DNA of 64,000 bases from Artemia franciscana (Eukaryota > Arthropoda > Branchiopoda > Anostraca > Artemiidae): positions 7,806,186 to 7,870,185 of the forward strand of contig NC_088872.1 of assembly GCF_032884065.1 (NCBI RefSeq), in the 5' to 3' direction. Made by a program: the position numbers and the translations under genes. Of the stretch, positions 45,909-57,619 are shown in pieces (position 1 is the first letter of the stretch; the number at the start of each line of letters is the position of its first letter). The notes beneath the pieces are model-generated. The model had not been told where the DNA came from. It worked only from the letters and a program-made list of their open reading frames with translations, and made no database searches.

Positions 45909-46545
45909 ACTGCCTTTCCATTACGAACGCCAAAAACAAGAAGAACAATAGGGAATTTCCCAAGACAGTGGAAGACAAATTAGAATGAATATTTCGGCCC
46001 TATGTCCAAGGGCCGTCCTCAGTAATATAGAAATGTATAGGAAGAAAAAACTTACAACAGGATACAATCAATAAAACTAAAATGAAAAATTTTCAAGAAC
46101 AGTCCCAGCATCCTTACCTCAGCAAAGTTCAACCAGGACTGATAAATAAATTGCGATGAAACGAGGCAATTCCTTGAAATGAAAGAAAAGGATTTAAAAA
46201 CACGTTTTTAATATCAATATTGCTTTTTTGCCTGCTGATATCATAGGTCTAATTGTGACAGGTTCTGTTTTAGTATCTTTAGTTTTTTTTTATAAAATTT
46301 TGTAAGGTCATTTTTAACTAAATTTTTGCATAGAGCATTCAGTGAATATTCTCCCAAGCCCCTATTTAAGGAAATATTATTATCAGCCTTAAGTCTGAGT
46401 TTAAATGCTTCTTGAACTACTTGCTTTATGCCTAGGTCATTGCTAATAAGGGCAGATTCTTTAAAAAGTATTTTGTGGCTAGGATTTTCAAAAACATAGC
46501 TAGATTTTCAAAAACATGGCTGCCCTAAATTCTAATATTGCTTCC
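45909..46545 (-). pseudogene. Penelope-like retroelement fragment (tentative), minus strand
   Basis: Read from 46545 downward: SHKILFKESALISNDLGI, then VVQEAFKLRLKADNNISL and NRGLGEYSLNALCKNL, resembling the C-terminal end of Penelope-like ORFs where a GIY-YIG-associated (EA..IR)-like segment precedes the stop. It is followed by non-coding sequence with the hammerhead-like core. It separates the two LINE copies. Family assignment is by wording and by the adjacent ribozyme-like motif. Confidence 0.5.
45991..46022 (-). ncRNA. Candidate hammerhead ribozyme core
   Basis: Minus strand gives CTGAGGA, then GGCCC paired with GGGCC across a 9-base loop, then GAAA: the CUGANGA / stem II / GAAA order of the hammerhead catalytic core. 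Hammerheads are known to occur in Penelope-like elements. Weak points are a C-C mismatch at the base of stem II and no clear stem III with a cleavage site downstream. Confidence 0.5.
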
Positions 46546-46549
46546 GTTT

Positions 46550-47860
46550 CTTTTGATTTTGCATTAAGCATTATTCAAAACCCTATTAAATAGCATTGAT
46601 TGCTCTACTATCAACCTAGAGGAACATATTAAAATTAAAGCTAAAAACTAGTCAATCAAGAAATTCTCCGACCAAATGCCCGTTTCTTCGTTAAGGAAGT
46701 CTAACAAAATCTGATAGAATAAACACTTCAAGAGTGCAGTTTAAGTAAAAAGAAAGCAAGAAACATTTTTCAGAGGCATCCATGCCAAGAAACTTTCATT
46801 GCTCATAGGAAAGCTAAAGCTTTAGTGAAGAATACCGTTTTGAAGGCCAAGCGCTCAGCTTGGAATGACTTTTATCCGAATTGAACATACTGTTCCTTCA
46901 CATAAAATTCATTCGTTTATAAATCGAATGGTGGAGCATTAATAAAACAGGCCGTTGCAAGAACGAAAACCACTTTAAAGGCCAACAAAGACACTACCGA
47001 AGCATTTGCCGTTCATTTCAAAAAAGAAGCTCCTACAGCACATAGAGGAAGGCCTAGAGTGTGCAAATTGCATTAGAAGACAAATTTCAAGAAGGAACTT
47101 GAATGTATATTTACCAAATCCGAGCTAAAGAAGGCTTTAAGGTTGTCCAATTTCTTTTCGGCATCAGGAGAAGGCGAAATAAGAATCTAATGGATCGTAA
47201 ATGCAGGTGAAATTTTTCACGATGCCTTACTTCATGAAAATGACTACGCATGGACTGCAAAAATATTCCCAAGCATATGGAAATAGGCCATTCTAATCCT
47301 AATTAGAAAACAAGATAAACCACCAGATTTAATCAATTCTGACAGACTTATCTCACTACTACCAGTGCTTGGAAAACTTTTCGAAAAGATGCTGCTGAGG
47401 AGGCTAGAATGGTTTCTGAAAATTAATAGAATTCAACCTAATTCCCAGGCTGGCTTTTGTTTAGGGGCATAATACTGTAGGTAATGTAATCCAGCTTGAA
47501 GCAGCTGCAAGAAATGCCTTAAATAGGCATGAAATCATGATCGCAGTCTTCGTTGACTTTGAATCGGCTTTTGACCACGTTTGCAAGAATCTCATTTATA
47601 AAATTCTAAAAGGGGTGGATTTCCCAGATGGAGTAATCAAGTTCCTCTTCAATTACCTATCTGATAAAAGCTACAAAGGCCGGGTGCGAAGTGAGCTATC
47701 TAGTGTTTCAGCATGTCATGTTGGGCTCTCAAAGGGGTCAATACTAAGTCTCCTTCTTTTCTTATTGATTTTAAGTGAGAATCAGTTAAACAGTGATCTA
47801 ATATTAAAGCTTGAATTTGCAGATGACTTTGGTCAAATTTCTTTGGTCAGCAGGTAGAGA
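46550..47860 (+). pseudogene. LINE copy B: linker and reverse transcriptase, plus strand
   Basis: The plus strand carries the linker (46560-47260, homologous to copy A), then RLISLLPVLGKLFEKMLLRR, IQPNSQAGF, VFVDFESAFDHV (RT motif A with its Asp), GLSKGSILSLLLF (motif B region) and LEFADDF (motif C). Order and wording fit Jockey/CR1-type LINE reverse transcriptase. Stops and frameshifts occur before 47537; it ends abruptly after motif C. Confidence 0.88.
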
Positions 47861-48059
47861 TATCAATAATATTAGTACTTAAGTTGTGCTCTTAAATTGT
47901 AGCTGAAAGACTAAATAGTGAGGAAATGAGTATAATATGCAACAATAAAGTGAAAGTAAAAATGACATGTGTTTACAGGAAGGGAGGATTTTAAAATACA
48001 AAAGTTTGACTATTAACAACAATGAATTTTAAAATCCCAACCAAAAATCAATAATACCC

Positions 48060-48500
48060 GTTGGTTGATAGAGCTCCGTTGGAATTGTCTTCTAGGGTCC
48101 CCTGTTGGAATTGTTTTCTATTGTCCCCGCTGGAATTTGTTAGGGTACCCACATGAGTTGGTTGCTAGGGCCCCGATGGATTTGTTTGCAAGACTTTCTC
48201 CTTTGGAATTGGTTTCTAGGACCCCAATGCAATTTGGTTGACAGGGCCCCTTTTGGAATTGGTTACTAGAGCCCTGCATTTTGAAAAAGGCCCCGAGGGG
48301 AAGACTCTATAATTCCTAAAAAAATACTATAAAAACGAATAATCTATAATACCTACTGGTTGGTAGGGCCCTGTTGGAATTACCTGCAAGGGCCCCCCGT
48401 TGGAATTGATTGCTATGGTCCCTGCTTGATTTTGCTGCTAGGATCACCACTATATTTGGTTTTTAGTGCTCTCCGTTGGAATTGCTTGCAGTTCCATGCT
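48060..48500. repeat. Degenerate 26-30 bp repeats, GTTGGAATTG-nTTnCTAGGGCCCC
   Basis: At least twelve diverged units of a GTTGGAATTG word followed by a TAGGGCCCC word. Period is irregular. No gene. Confidence 0.75.
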
Positions 48501-48534
48501 AAGTTCCATTTCATGCTAAGATCCGGTGTCTTGA

Positions 48535-48790
48535 AGAAGGCCCTGAGGGGAAAAAGCTCGAAAAAAAGAAATCTTGAGAAGTGAAAACATCTTGAAGAAA
48601 GTGTTTCGAAGAAATAAGATATGAAAGAATAACAAAATATCGGAAAAAATGTCTTGAAGAAAAAAATATATTGAAAAAACATCTCGAAGAAAAAATATCT
48701 CGTAGAAAGTGCCTTGAAGAAAAAAAAAAACACTTTTTCTAAAATCTCGAAAATAACAAAAAATAATTTCGAAGAAAAAACATCTCCTTA
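48535..48790. repeat. Degenerate TCTTGAAGAAAAAA repeats
   Basis: About ten irregular units of (A)CATCTTGAAGAAA / CTCGAAGAAAAAA. Minus-strand frames give Phe-rich peptides and are not genes. Confidence 0.7.
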
Positions 48791-48799
48791 AGTAATACG

Positions 48800-50040
48800 T
48801 AACAACCAGGTGTGTGTCATCCTCTGACACATCCGGGGTTTTCGACTTGACTAGCAGACCAAAATCCCTAGCCAAACAAGTCACATGAGATTACGTCACC
48901 CTTAATGAATTTAACAAGTCACACCAGATTACGTTATGCTTAATGAATTTACATAGGTAAACAAACAGGGCCCTGAGGGTTTTTTTCCAATATCCATACG
49001 TTTTTAAACATTTAACTTTTACATGGCAAGTAAAGACTAACTAAACAATCTCCTGTTACGTAACAAAAAGGTAGGCGTAATCAACATTAGGGATTAGCAA
49101 CTCTAGTAGTATACCCCATATCTGTCATATGGGGTATACCTCATATACTACTCCTCCTACTACCCTCTCACTACTAGCGCATAAATTTTTTCCTGCCTAC
49201 AGCTACTCTATGCTGACAGCTCATCCACATATAGTACTAATTTGACTGTACATAAACGTCAAAAAAGAAATGCCAATAGCATAGCCGAAAAATCATCAAC
49301 AAAGGATCCAAAAGAAGGTTTATTTTTAGCGGAAAAAACTTCCTTTTCTCTTTTTTTCTAAGAAAATGATTTTGTGGAACAGGGTTGCCGTATGTAACTG
49401 TTAGCATTGCCAGTTTCTGAAGTAATTTTTAATTGTTAAAAGCTGAAATTTTCGAACTGCGTTTTTCTTTAAATAAAACAGTCTGTTTGAATTGCTTGGA
49501 AAAACAAAGACGCCATCTGTTGCAGCCTTTTTCCCTATCAACGTTCAAAATTGTTTTTGAAGCATTCTTGCTTTCCCCAGCAATTTTATTTTTGCTTAAA
49601 TTACGTCGTTAAATAATTCAGCAACAACCAGGCCAGTTCCATTGGTTAGTCGAGTCATGCAAGTCGAGTCATACAGGGGCAACGCACTAACTTAAATTGA
49701 GTTAAGATACTCCTAACCGCAACTTTTGTTGTCCATCACTAGCGTCTGTGAATCTTTGTGCTGATTGTTACCGCCTGTTTCTTAACCACAGATCCTGTTG
49801 TGTTTCATTTCCATTTATCATTATTTAAGAATTGTTTCCACTCCATTTTCTATGGTTGTTCGGATTCATTCGGATTCCTCAGTCTTGTCCATTTGTACTT
49901 TTCCTTCGCCAAAGAAATCCTGCGGCGAATCCTTCATCAAACGATCAAGCCAACTTTGATCCGCATTATTGTCAGCCCCCTCAATCGCTGGCATTTCAGG
50001 TGTGATCGGAAAAAAGAGAATGAAAAGCTACAATCTATTT
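48800..50040 (+). repeat. Repeat family B, copy 1
   Basis: Contains 'TGACTGTACATAAACGTCAA', 'GGGTTGCCGTATGTAACTG', 'GACGCCATCTGTTGCAGCC', 'GAGTTAAGATACTCCTAAC' and 'TTTCATTTCCATTTATCATT', also found at 52500-53200, 57700-58600 and 61380-61700. The 94-codon open frame at 49758-50042 lies inside it and is not conserved. Confidence 0.75.
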
Positions 50041-50460
50041 AAACACTTATGATAATAATCTGAAAAAGCCAATATTATTAGCCTGAAAAAGAATATATTT
50101 TTGATCTCAGGACCAGGACCCTCATATACCCTCCCTCAGGCCCTCAACAGTTCCATCTATTTGTCCTTTATTAAGCTGAACAAGAAAGTGTTGCTTTTTT
50201 ACTGATGAAAAAGCTATTTTTAGGACCAGGGGGACTCAAACCCCTCAGAACTATCTGAAAAGGGCGGTGTTTCATGGTCTGTAACTTTAGGCGATTCCAG
50301 GAACCTCGGTATCCTATTAGACTGACAAATTTATCTCAGGATCGTAGCCCTTGGGTAAAACATTAAGTTTTTACCACTACACTATGTAATAAACCAATAA
50401 GCTTTTGGAAAAATATCGTTTTGCTATCTATGGGTCTCAAATAATTATGATTTTACTTAC

Positions 50461-50653
50461 GTGAAGGCAGGCAATTTGGTTGGAGAGGATAGAAGGCCCA
50501 GAACCATCACCATTAGACTGGGGGAGGGCAGAAGTGCCCGCATTCTCGCCTTGCTTGGGGGCTACAGGTCTCGTCATTTTGCATGCTTTGAACTGCTAAT
50601 ATATCGGACACCTTCACCTTCTTAGTAGGAGGAACCTCTTGCTTGAGATTTTC
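50461..50653 (-). CDS. Candidate first coding exon, unrecognised protein
   Basis: A good acceptor (ATATTTCAG) at 50654 and donor (GTAAGTAA) at 50460 bound 193 bp. ATG at 50577-50575 opens 39 codons in phase 0: MTRPVAPKQGENAGTSALPQ then SNGDGSGPSILSNQIACLH. An in-frame TAG lies just upstream, so this ATG is the first possible start; the leading 76 bp would be 5' UTR. Low-complexity Gly/Ser/Pro start followed by a hydrophobic turn is typical of many N-termini. I do not recognise it. No continuation exon was identified to the left. Confidence 0.45.
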
Positions 50654-50659
50654 CTGAAA

Positions 50660-52500
50660 TATAAATTAAATTTTAGTTTCAGAAATAATTTTAGCCTTCA
50701 AATCTTAGTTTCCCATTGAATTTAAGTCCAAAAACTGTTTGTTTTCCCAAATAATTGCCCTTAAAAATTATAGTTTCAACATGTATTGCGTTACCACTTA
50801 CATCTAGCTCGAATAACTGTTTTGGTTTTCCAAATAATTGTCGTCAATATCATAGTTTCAACATTTATTATATTCCACTATTAAATTGGTTTCTTATACC
50901 CCATGCGCTTCATTCCTGTATTTTCCTGAAATAAAAACAAATTGTTTTAGTTTTGTGCATTCATTTGTGAAATATGAAACTATGAAGCTCTAGCCCTCAC
51001 GAATGGGGTTGGGGAGGTAGGAAAAGCACATGAGTATGATTTAAAATTGAATTCGAAAATATTATGAGAGCTAAGTTATGGTGAGCTGAAAAAAAAACGA
51101 GCACACTGCCTTAACCAGCAAAACAGGGAGGAGGGCGATTTAACAAAGTTCTTGCAGTGTCAAACATTAAACTATGTATAAATATTGATTTGAAGTACTG
51201 AATGTAGGCACAGCCGTATTAGTTTCTTTCAGGGGAGGCTTGAAAGTGCATCACCCCTACCGAAGACTGGTATGGTCATTCTATTCCGAAGAAAAATCCG
51301 CGTTTTCTTTACGGTCAGTCTATCTCTAATGTTCATCCTTTAATAGAATGCATAAACATAAGATATTTTTACATATACTTTTTACATAACTATACGCAAA
51401 GCTTCAATTTCTTAAAACCTTCAAACCGGAACGTATAAGCCGACACTTTTCCACACAATGGTATGTTAAAATTGACCCCTTTTTGGTAATTAACTAACGA
51501 CTAATAACTCACACACGGTCCTTGCCATCCTTCCCAAAATGAAAATTGGCTACTTGAATTAAAGCTAGTCACATTTTCATTATGAAAACAGTAATCATAG
51601 CTTTTAGCTTATAAGCTATTGGATGAATAAATAAATAAATAGCCTCCTCTACCCCCTCGAAAAATATAAGATTTAATGTAAATTTAACTCGGTTAATTTG
51701 ATCAGAAAAATACATGTTTATAGTTGAATCACCCAGCTTAATCGTTATCAGAGGCCAAGGATGAACTCTTTCACTCAGATGGCCAGACGCTTGCTGTTTG
51801 CTACCATTACAAGCTTTAAACCAAATGGTTCCGGGATAATAAATAACTTGGGGTTAAACACATCTGCCAGAACAAACTTCAACAAGTAAGAGGCACTTTC
51901 AAGTAAAAGACAGTGCAAGAGCATATATTTTGTGAGAAAATAAGATTTTTATATCACTAATGGAGCTATGCAATAGCGGAGAGAACAGGCTTCTAGTTCT
52001 TAGTTTTATGTAGAGAATTATATCAGCTCTAACTTGAGTGTATTTTCACTCTATTTTTGGGGGAGGGGGAAGGTAGACCTTTCCTTAATATGCATAGAAT
52101 CTTAACTGCAAATAGGCTCGGGTCAGACCCTTTTTTAAAAATCTTGGTGCACTGTCCATCTCGAAAGTTAGACTCCTGGTTTTCCACGTTTGGATCCAGG
52201 ATTCATAGCCCCCTTGAGAATAAAGTGTGGTTAGGATACAAGAGGCCACAGCGGCAGAGCAACAAATGAAACTGTATTTCATGGATAATAAGTGTTTATG
52301 CTCCGGCATCACGTGTGCAGGTGCACTTTGATTCTTGTAAGTTGTTATTTGTAAGGTCAATGTGTAGTTAGAGAACTTCTGAAATAAGTACTGTGTGTAA
52401 AAAGTATTCACCAAAATCTACATCTACATGCTTTTTGTTTTTACCTGCATTAAAACTGTGTACTATTTACTGCGGTTAATGAACATCCATGAAATGGTTC
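50660..52500. other. Gene-free AT-rich DNA
   Basis: Short imperfect repeats around 50690-50900 ('AGTTTCAACATTTATT', 'CCAAATAATTG' twice) suggest a small local duplication. The 109-codon minus open frame at 52085-52414 is unsupported. Nothing else recognised. Confidence 0.5.
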
Positions 52501-53210
52501 ATTGTACTACTTCAAAAACAATTTTGTTTCTGCTTTAATTACGTCATTATATAACTCAGCAACAACAGACAAGTTCCATTGGATATATCTTCTGAAACAT
52601 ATAAACCTAAATTACAAATTTTTCGTGTTAGTCTCTAGTTTCGAGTCATAGAGGGGCAAAGCATTAATTTCAATTGAGTTAAGATATTCCTAACTGCAGA
52701 TTTCGTTGTCAATCCTTAGCGTCTGTGAATCATTGTGTTGATTGTTGCCACTTGTATCCTAACCCCAAATCCTGTTTTGTTTCATTTCCTTTCATCATTA
52801 TCGTCATTATCCTAAGTTTTCAGTAATAGGTTGGCATAGAACAACCTCATAGCGGGTTCATTACCCGCTATGAGAACAACGATCTCTTGCATAACCCTAT
52901 TTATTGCACAGCGGAACCCCTTTGTTTACGTTGGAAATTAATACATAACGAGACATCTTTATCTTTTACCAACAATGAAAGTAAAAAGACATGTGTAAAC
53001 CAAAATACCTATGTAAACACTGGGCTAAGATCAAGTGTTTTTACAACCGGGGTTTCCCACTTGACTGGCGGGCCCTAAGGATTGTTTTTCTACACCCTTA
53101 GGTTTTAAAACACTACGTAACAACCAGCGAAATCTTTAAGAAAACATTTGCATAAGTAAACTAGTTACGTAACAAACAGGTGTGTCTAATCAATACAGGT
53201 GTCTTGAAGA
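52500..53210 (+). repeat. Repeat family B, copy 2
   Basis: 'GAGTCATAGAGGGGCAAAGC', 'CTAACTGCAGATTTCGTTG' and 'TTTTCAGTAATAGGTTGGCA' match 58050-58240. 53040-53200 matches 48835-48960 (cttgact-ggcgg, ACGTAACAA words). Confidence 0.7.
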
Positions 53211-53339
53211 ATCTTCGCCAAATAAGCTTTAAAAAAGTGTTAGGACCAGGATTAGAAGGGATAGGACTCTCGTTGGAGTAACAGTGCTTCCACTACTCCT
53301 TTTTTTGGCAAATCAGGCAAATATTCTTTGATAGGTAAA

Positions 53340-53475
53340 ATTATACTTAATGGAACTTGTATATTTGAAATCAACATAATAAGCCGACTCTTTTGAGATT
53401 CTATTTTTAGAGTTTTGGTTACTATTGAGCCGGGTCCCTCCATGCTCACCGTTACCACGAACTGTTTGATAATTT
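53340..53475 (+). repeat. Repeat family A, 3' end only
   Basis: 'GGAACTTGTATATTTGAAAT' then 'TTTTGGTTACTATTGAGCCG' and 'CGTTACCACGAACTGTTTGA', collinear with 180-330. Confidence 0.75.
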
Positions 53476-53751
53476 TCAACAATGTTAGCACAACTATAAT
53501 TATCGTTTTTTCATTTTTCTAGGCCTATTTCTGCATTATGACAGGGGTAGGGCTAGTAAACATTCAAACTGGTAAGGATTTAGAAAATCTATTAAAAGTC
53601 AAGAAAATCTATTTCTGAGTTTAATGCAGTGATAATTTTATGACACAGTATTTACAGCCGAGAGGACACAGACGTTTTGTCATCCAAGTAACAATATATA
53701 GCCCATTTTAAAATCTCAGGTTTGAAAAATAACTTTAAAAATTTTTTTGTG

Positions 53752-53771
53752 CACCCAACAATTGTTGGGTG
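53752..53771. repeat. 20-bp perfect palindrome, CACCCAACAATTGTTGGGTG
   Basis: Perfect dyad, followed directly by another half-site (ACACCCAACA). Could be a small terminal fragment of a foldback or a protein-binding dyad; context gives no hint. Confidence 0.8.
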
Positions 53772-54169
53772 TACACCCAACAAAAATGTCTTGTAAACGA
53801 GCATTCTTCCTGAGTTTTGTTATTTCTTCCTGAGTTTTAATTGTATAATGGATGACCGAACAAAAATAAAATGGTTTAAGATCTGCTTATTTTTTAAACA
53901 TTGCAAATCAAAATTTGCAAATGGAAATACTATCCTCATCTGATTAAAATGATACAAAATATATTATTTGCTTTCTCATAATTGAAAATGCCGTAAATAT
54001 ATGAGCCTCTTACCCTATGATGGATAATGAAATACCCCTATGAAACAAACCATAAGCGGCTGTTTTTTTTTTACGGGGAAACATAGATTTCTAATGAGCA
54101 AATTTTTTAATTATTGTTTAACTTAAAATATATAAAAAGAACTTAGTATAGGAAATCTGGCAAATTGCC

Positions 54170-54660
54170 TCAGTTTAAAATTCCCCCTGAAAAGCTCACA
54201 CCCTGGAAACATCCCTCTCCATGAAAAATGTTTCCCATGGGAAAACCCCCCAGCAGAAAATTCACCTCCCCCAACCCGAAAAATGAATGCAAGCATCCCA
54301 AATAACAAATACAATACGTAAAAAATGAAAAAACAAAGAAAAGAATTTGAAAGTGACAAACAAGTCAATGGCCAGCTGGCCATAGACCCTTTTGTCACTT
54401 TCAAATTCTTTTCTTTGTTTTGTCATGGCTGGGCAGTTCGGTTTTCGATCTCTTATAATCAATGGGCAAAATTTATAACTTAAAAAACTTTCCCCATGGA
54501 CTCGGGGGGGGGGGGGTCATGTTATCTACAAAGGCATTGTATTTGGCTTTTTAACTATGCTGAACAAAATGGTTGTCTAAAAATTTGGATTCGATCATTT
54601 AGGAAAAGAAAAAGGCATAGGAAGGGGCCTAGTTGCTTTCCAATCTTTTTGGTCACTTAA
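54170..54660 (+). repeat. Repeat family A, middle part, carrying a 92-bp palindrome
   Basis: 'TTTTTAACTATGCTGAACAA' and 'GGGGCCTAGTTGCTTTCCAA' match 56740-56850. G-rich run at 54504-54516. The palindrome at 54330-54421 lies between blocks that are adjacent in other copies, so it may be a later insertion. Confidence 0.65.
54330..54421. repeat. 92-bp symmetric palindrome
   Basis: Arms of 31 bp are exact inverted repeats (left starts AAAACAAAGAAAAGAA, 54330-54360; right 54391-54421). Exactly at the same dyad centre lies a 16-bp perfect palindrome, ATGGCCAGCTGGCCAT (54368-54383). Only the 7-bp steps on either side are unpaired. Confidence 0.9.
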
Positions 54661-55039
54661 AAATATGGTCACTTATTGAACTTTAAGATGTTTTTATGTC
54701 CTATTTGGTAGAATTTAAAGGAGTTTAAACATACGCTTTTGGGCACTTCTCTCAACTGACTGTCCCCTATAAAACTTTGTGGTTTTATATTTTAAGCACT
54801 AATCAAGGTTTTTGTTTGTTTGTTTGTTTAGATCAGTTTCTAGCAGTAGCCATTTCTTGTGGAAGACAATAGCGATATTTCACGGTAATATAAGGAGTTG
54901 GCAACAATTTGTCTTTTTTTCATTAAAGTCATTCTTCCAAACAAGGTTTCTTTTTTAGCAGTTTTAGCAGTAGTTATTTTTGTATGGAAGAAAATAGCGA
55001 TGATTCACGGTAATATAAAGAACAGGCAACAATTTTGTT

Positions 55040-55345
55040 TTTTGTTAAAGACAATCTTCATAGCATCTTTTCGGTCTCTTAAAAAGAGCACTAGAACTTT
55101 TAATTACCCATCGAGTGAGCCATCTCTTGATGTTTTTTTTTCATTACTGGTTTGATACAATCATCCCTGATAATAAGAAACAAAAGTACACAAAGAAATA
55201 ATCATGCATCCGTGATCTTTGTTCTAGAAAGATACAAAATTTCACATTTTTTTTGCAGATAGAAGCTTGAAACGTCTAAGGCTGGGTTTTCTGATGTGCT
55301 AAACCTGACTCCCCTTAGTTTTTTTTCTAAACCAACACTTTAGTT
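55040..55345 (+). repeat. Repeat family A, diverged copy
   Basis: 'AAAAAGAGCACTAGAACTTT', 'CATGCATCCGTGATCTTTG' and 'GCAGATAGAAGCTTGAAACG' match 56860-57060 and, reversed, 16790-16930. Confidence 0.75.
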
Positions 55346-55551
55346 TTCTATTGGAAATCCAATTTGTCTGTTTGAAGCTTTTGATGAAAAACAAATCATA
55401 AGTGCCAGCCTTCAATCAAAGTATCATTCGGGGTGAAAAGGCAAAAAAGAAGCACTAAAAATCTCTTTTTTTAGCCGTTGAACCATTGGCATCAAAATCT
55501 ATGACTTTCTGCCATTCAGTGCTAGTAGACTGTGAACCTGTGTTCAATTAA

Positions 55552-55889
55552 ATAAAAAAAAACTATTTTTTTAGCTGAAAGTAAGGAGCGACATTAAAAC
55601 TTAAAACGAACAGAAATTACTCCGTATATGAAATGAGTTGTTCCCTCCGCAATGCCTCGCTCTTTACGCTAAAGCTTTTAATTGTTTTAAAAAGCAGAAT
55701 TGTGGCAAAGAGTCAAGTTTTTAATTGTTTTAAAAAGTAGAATTGTGGCAAAGAGTCAAACTTTAGCGTAAAGAGCGAGGGATTGCGGAGGGAACAACTC
55801 ATTTCATATACGGAGTAATTTCTGTTCGTTTTAAGTTTTAATGTCGCTCCTTACTTTCAGCTAAAATAATTATTTTTTTTAATTTAATT
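55552..55889. mobile_element. Foldback element, family A core, with tandem-duplicated spacer
   Basis: Near-perfect inverted arms of about 130 bp ('AGCTGAAAGTAAGGAGCGAC', 'CGAACAGAAATTACTCCGTA', 'CTCGCTCTTTACGCTAAAG' and the complements). In the centre the block 'TTTTAATTGTTTTAAAAAG' to 'GTGGCAAAGAGTCAA' is present twice in a row. Confidence 0.88.
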
Positions 55890-55969
55890 TCTGAACGTTT
55901 TTGAATTAATGCATGTTTGGTTTTGGCTCTTTGCACATAAATTATTAAAATGAAATTTGTATAGTAATT

Positions 55970-57245
55970 CTTTTTTTAGCTGAATGGCTTTCTCTTAGTT
56001 TTGATCAGACGATTTTGAGAAATAAGGGGTGGAGAAGGATGCCTAGCTGCCCTCCAATTTTTCGGTTACTTAAAAAGGCAACTAGAACTTTTAATTTTTA
56101 ACGAACGTTTTTATTAGTAAAAAATTTACGTAACTTAAGAATTAACTTACGTAACAAACTTTCATAACCTTATATTTTTATTATGTATACGAGGGGGTTT
56201 GTACCCTCGTTAATACCTCGCTCTTTACACTAAATCGTATGTTTTGTCTCAGTTCTTTAAGAATGACCCCTGAATCAGAAAGGCCGTAGAATAAATAGTT
56301 GAAATTACTAAAAATACTTTAGCATAAAGAGCAAGGTATTTATCTCCTCCTAAATACCTCGCTCTTTATGCTAAAGTATTTTTAGAACCCCTCATATGCG
56401 TAATAATCTCTGTTCGTTTTAAGTTTTAATGCTACTTCTTCCTGTCATTTGAAAAATCGTTTTCATGTTTATTTTTCATTGTTTTCTTATAATAATGCTA
56501 GAGAATCCTGCGCCCTTGTCATTGAATTTTTCTTCCCCCATGACAGATTCCTACAAGGAAAGATCCTCCAGCATAGCTCCCTCCCCTCAACCCCACCCCC
56601 AAAACCAAAAAAATCCCCTGAAAACGTCTGTACACTTCCCAATAACCATTACTATATGTAAACACTGGTCAAAGTTTGTAACTTGCAGCCCCTCCCCCAG
56701 GGATTGTGGGGGAGTAAGTCATCCCCAAAGACATAGTTATTATGGTTTTCGACTATGCTGAACAAAATGGCTATCTCAAAATTTTTATCCGTTGACTTTG
56801 GGAAAAAAAATGAGCGTGGGAGGGGCCCTAGATGCCCTCCAATTTTTAGGTCACTTCAAAAGGGCACTAGAACTTTTAATTTCCGTTAGAATGAGCCCTC
56901 TTACGACATTCTAGGACCACTTGGTCGATACGATGACCCCTGGGAAAAAAAACAAAAAACAAACAAACAAATAAACACGCACCCGTGATTTGTCTTCTGG
57001 CAATTATACAAAATTCCACATTTTTGTAGATAGGAGCTTGAAACTTCTACAGCAGGATTCTCTGATACGCTGAATTCGATGGTGTCATTTTCGTTAAGAT
57101 CCTACGACTTTTAAGGGGTGTTTCCCCCTATTTTCCTAAATAAGGCAAATTTTCTCAGGCGCGTAACTTTTGATGGGAAGACTAAACTTGATGAAACTTA
57201 TATATTTAAAATCAGCATTAAAATGCGATTCTTTTGATGTTGCTA
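55970..57245 (+). repeat. Repeat family A, longest forward copy
   Basis: Runs from a middle-part piece (55985-56110), through core arms (56160-56450, 'CTCGCTCTTTATGCTAAAG', 'CTGTTCGTTTTAAGTTTTAA'), then 'ACAAGGAAAGATCCTCCAGC', 'GTAAACACTGGTCAAAG', 'GACCACTTGGTCGATACG' and the 3' part that matches the start of the window. It is the best template for a consensus. Open frames 56449-56761 are not conserved between copies. Confidence 0.8.
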
Positions 57246-57619
57246 TTAATATCTGACACCCAGCGGCTGTATTACTGATTAACTCAACTATTTTCTAATT
57301 AACCACTAAAGGGGGCTTTAGTCATTGCCATGGTTAAACCTACAAAATCAGAGAACTATTTTAGCATACTGTTGAGTTTTATATACAAATCACACAGGTT
57401 TCTTATACAAATCAAGCAGAACGCAAGAAAAAAGGAAAGAAAAAACAGTTTGCTGAGAATATTGTGTACTCCGTCTCAACACCCGGGATCCTAATACCTC
57501 CATTTCCCCCTGTTTGCTGTCTAAGTCAAGGAAGAGGGGAATGGAATTCTTGCGTTTTTCGCTATCAAATTTTGCAAGACATACAAGGAATTCAATCCTT
57601 GTATTCTTTACACAATGCA

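Noticed and set aside
47537-47857. 106-codon open frame as a host gene
   Set aside because: It is the motif A to motif C region of a LINE reverse transcriptase.
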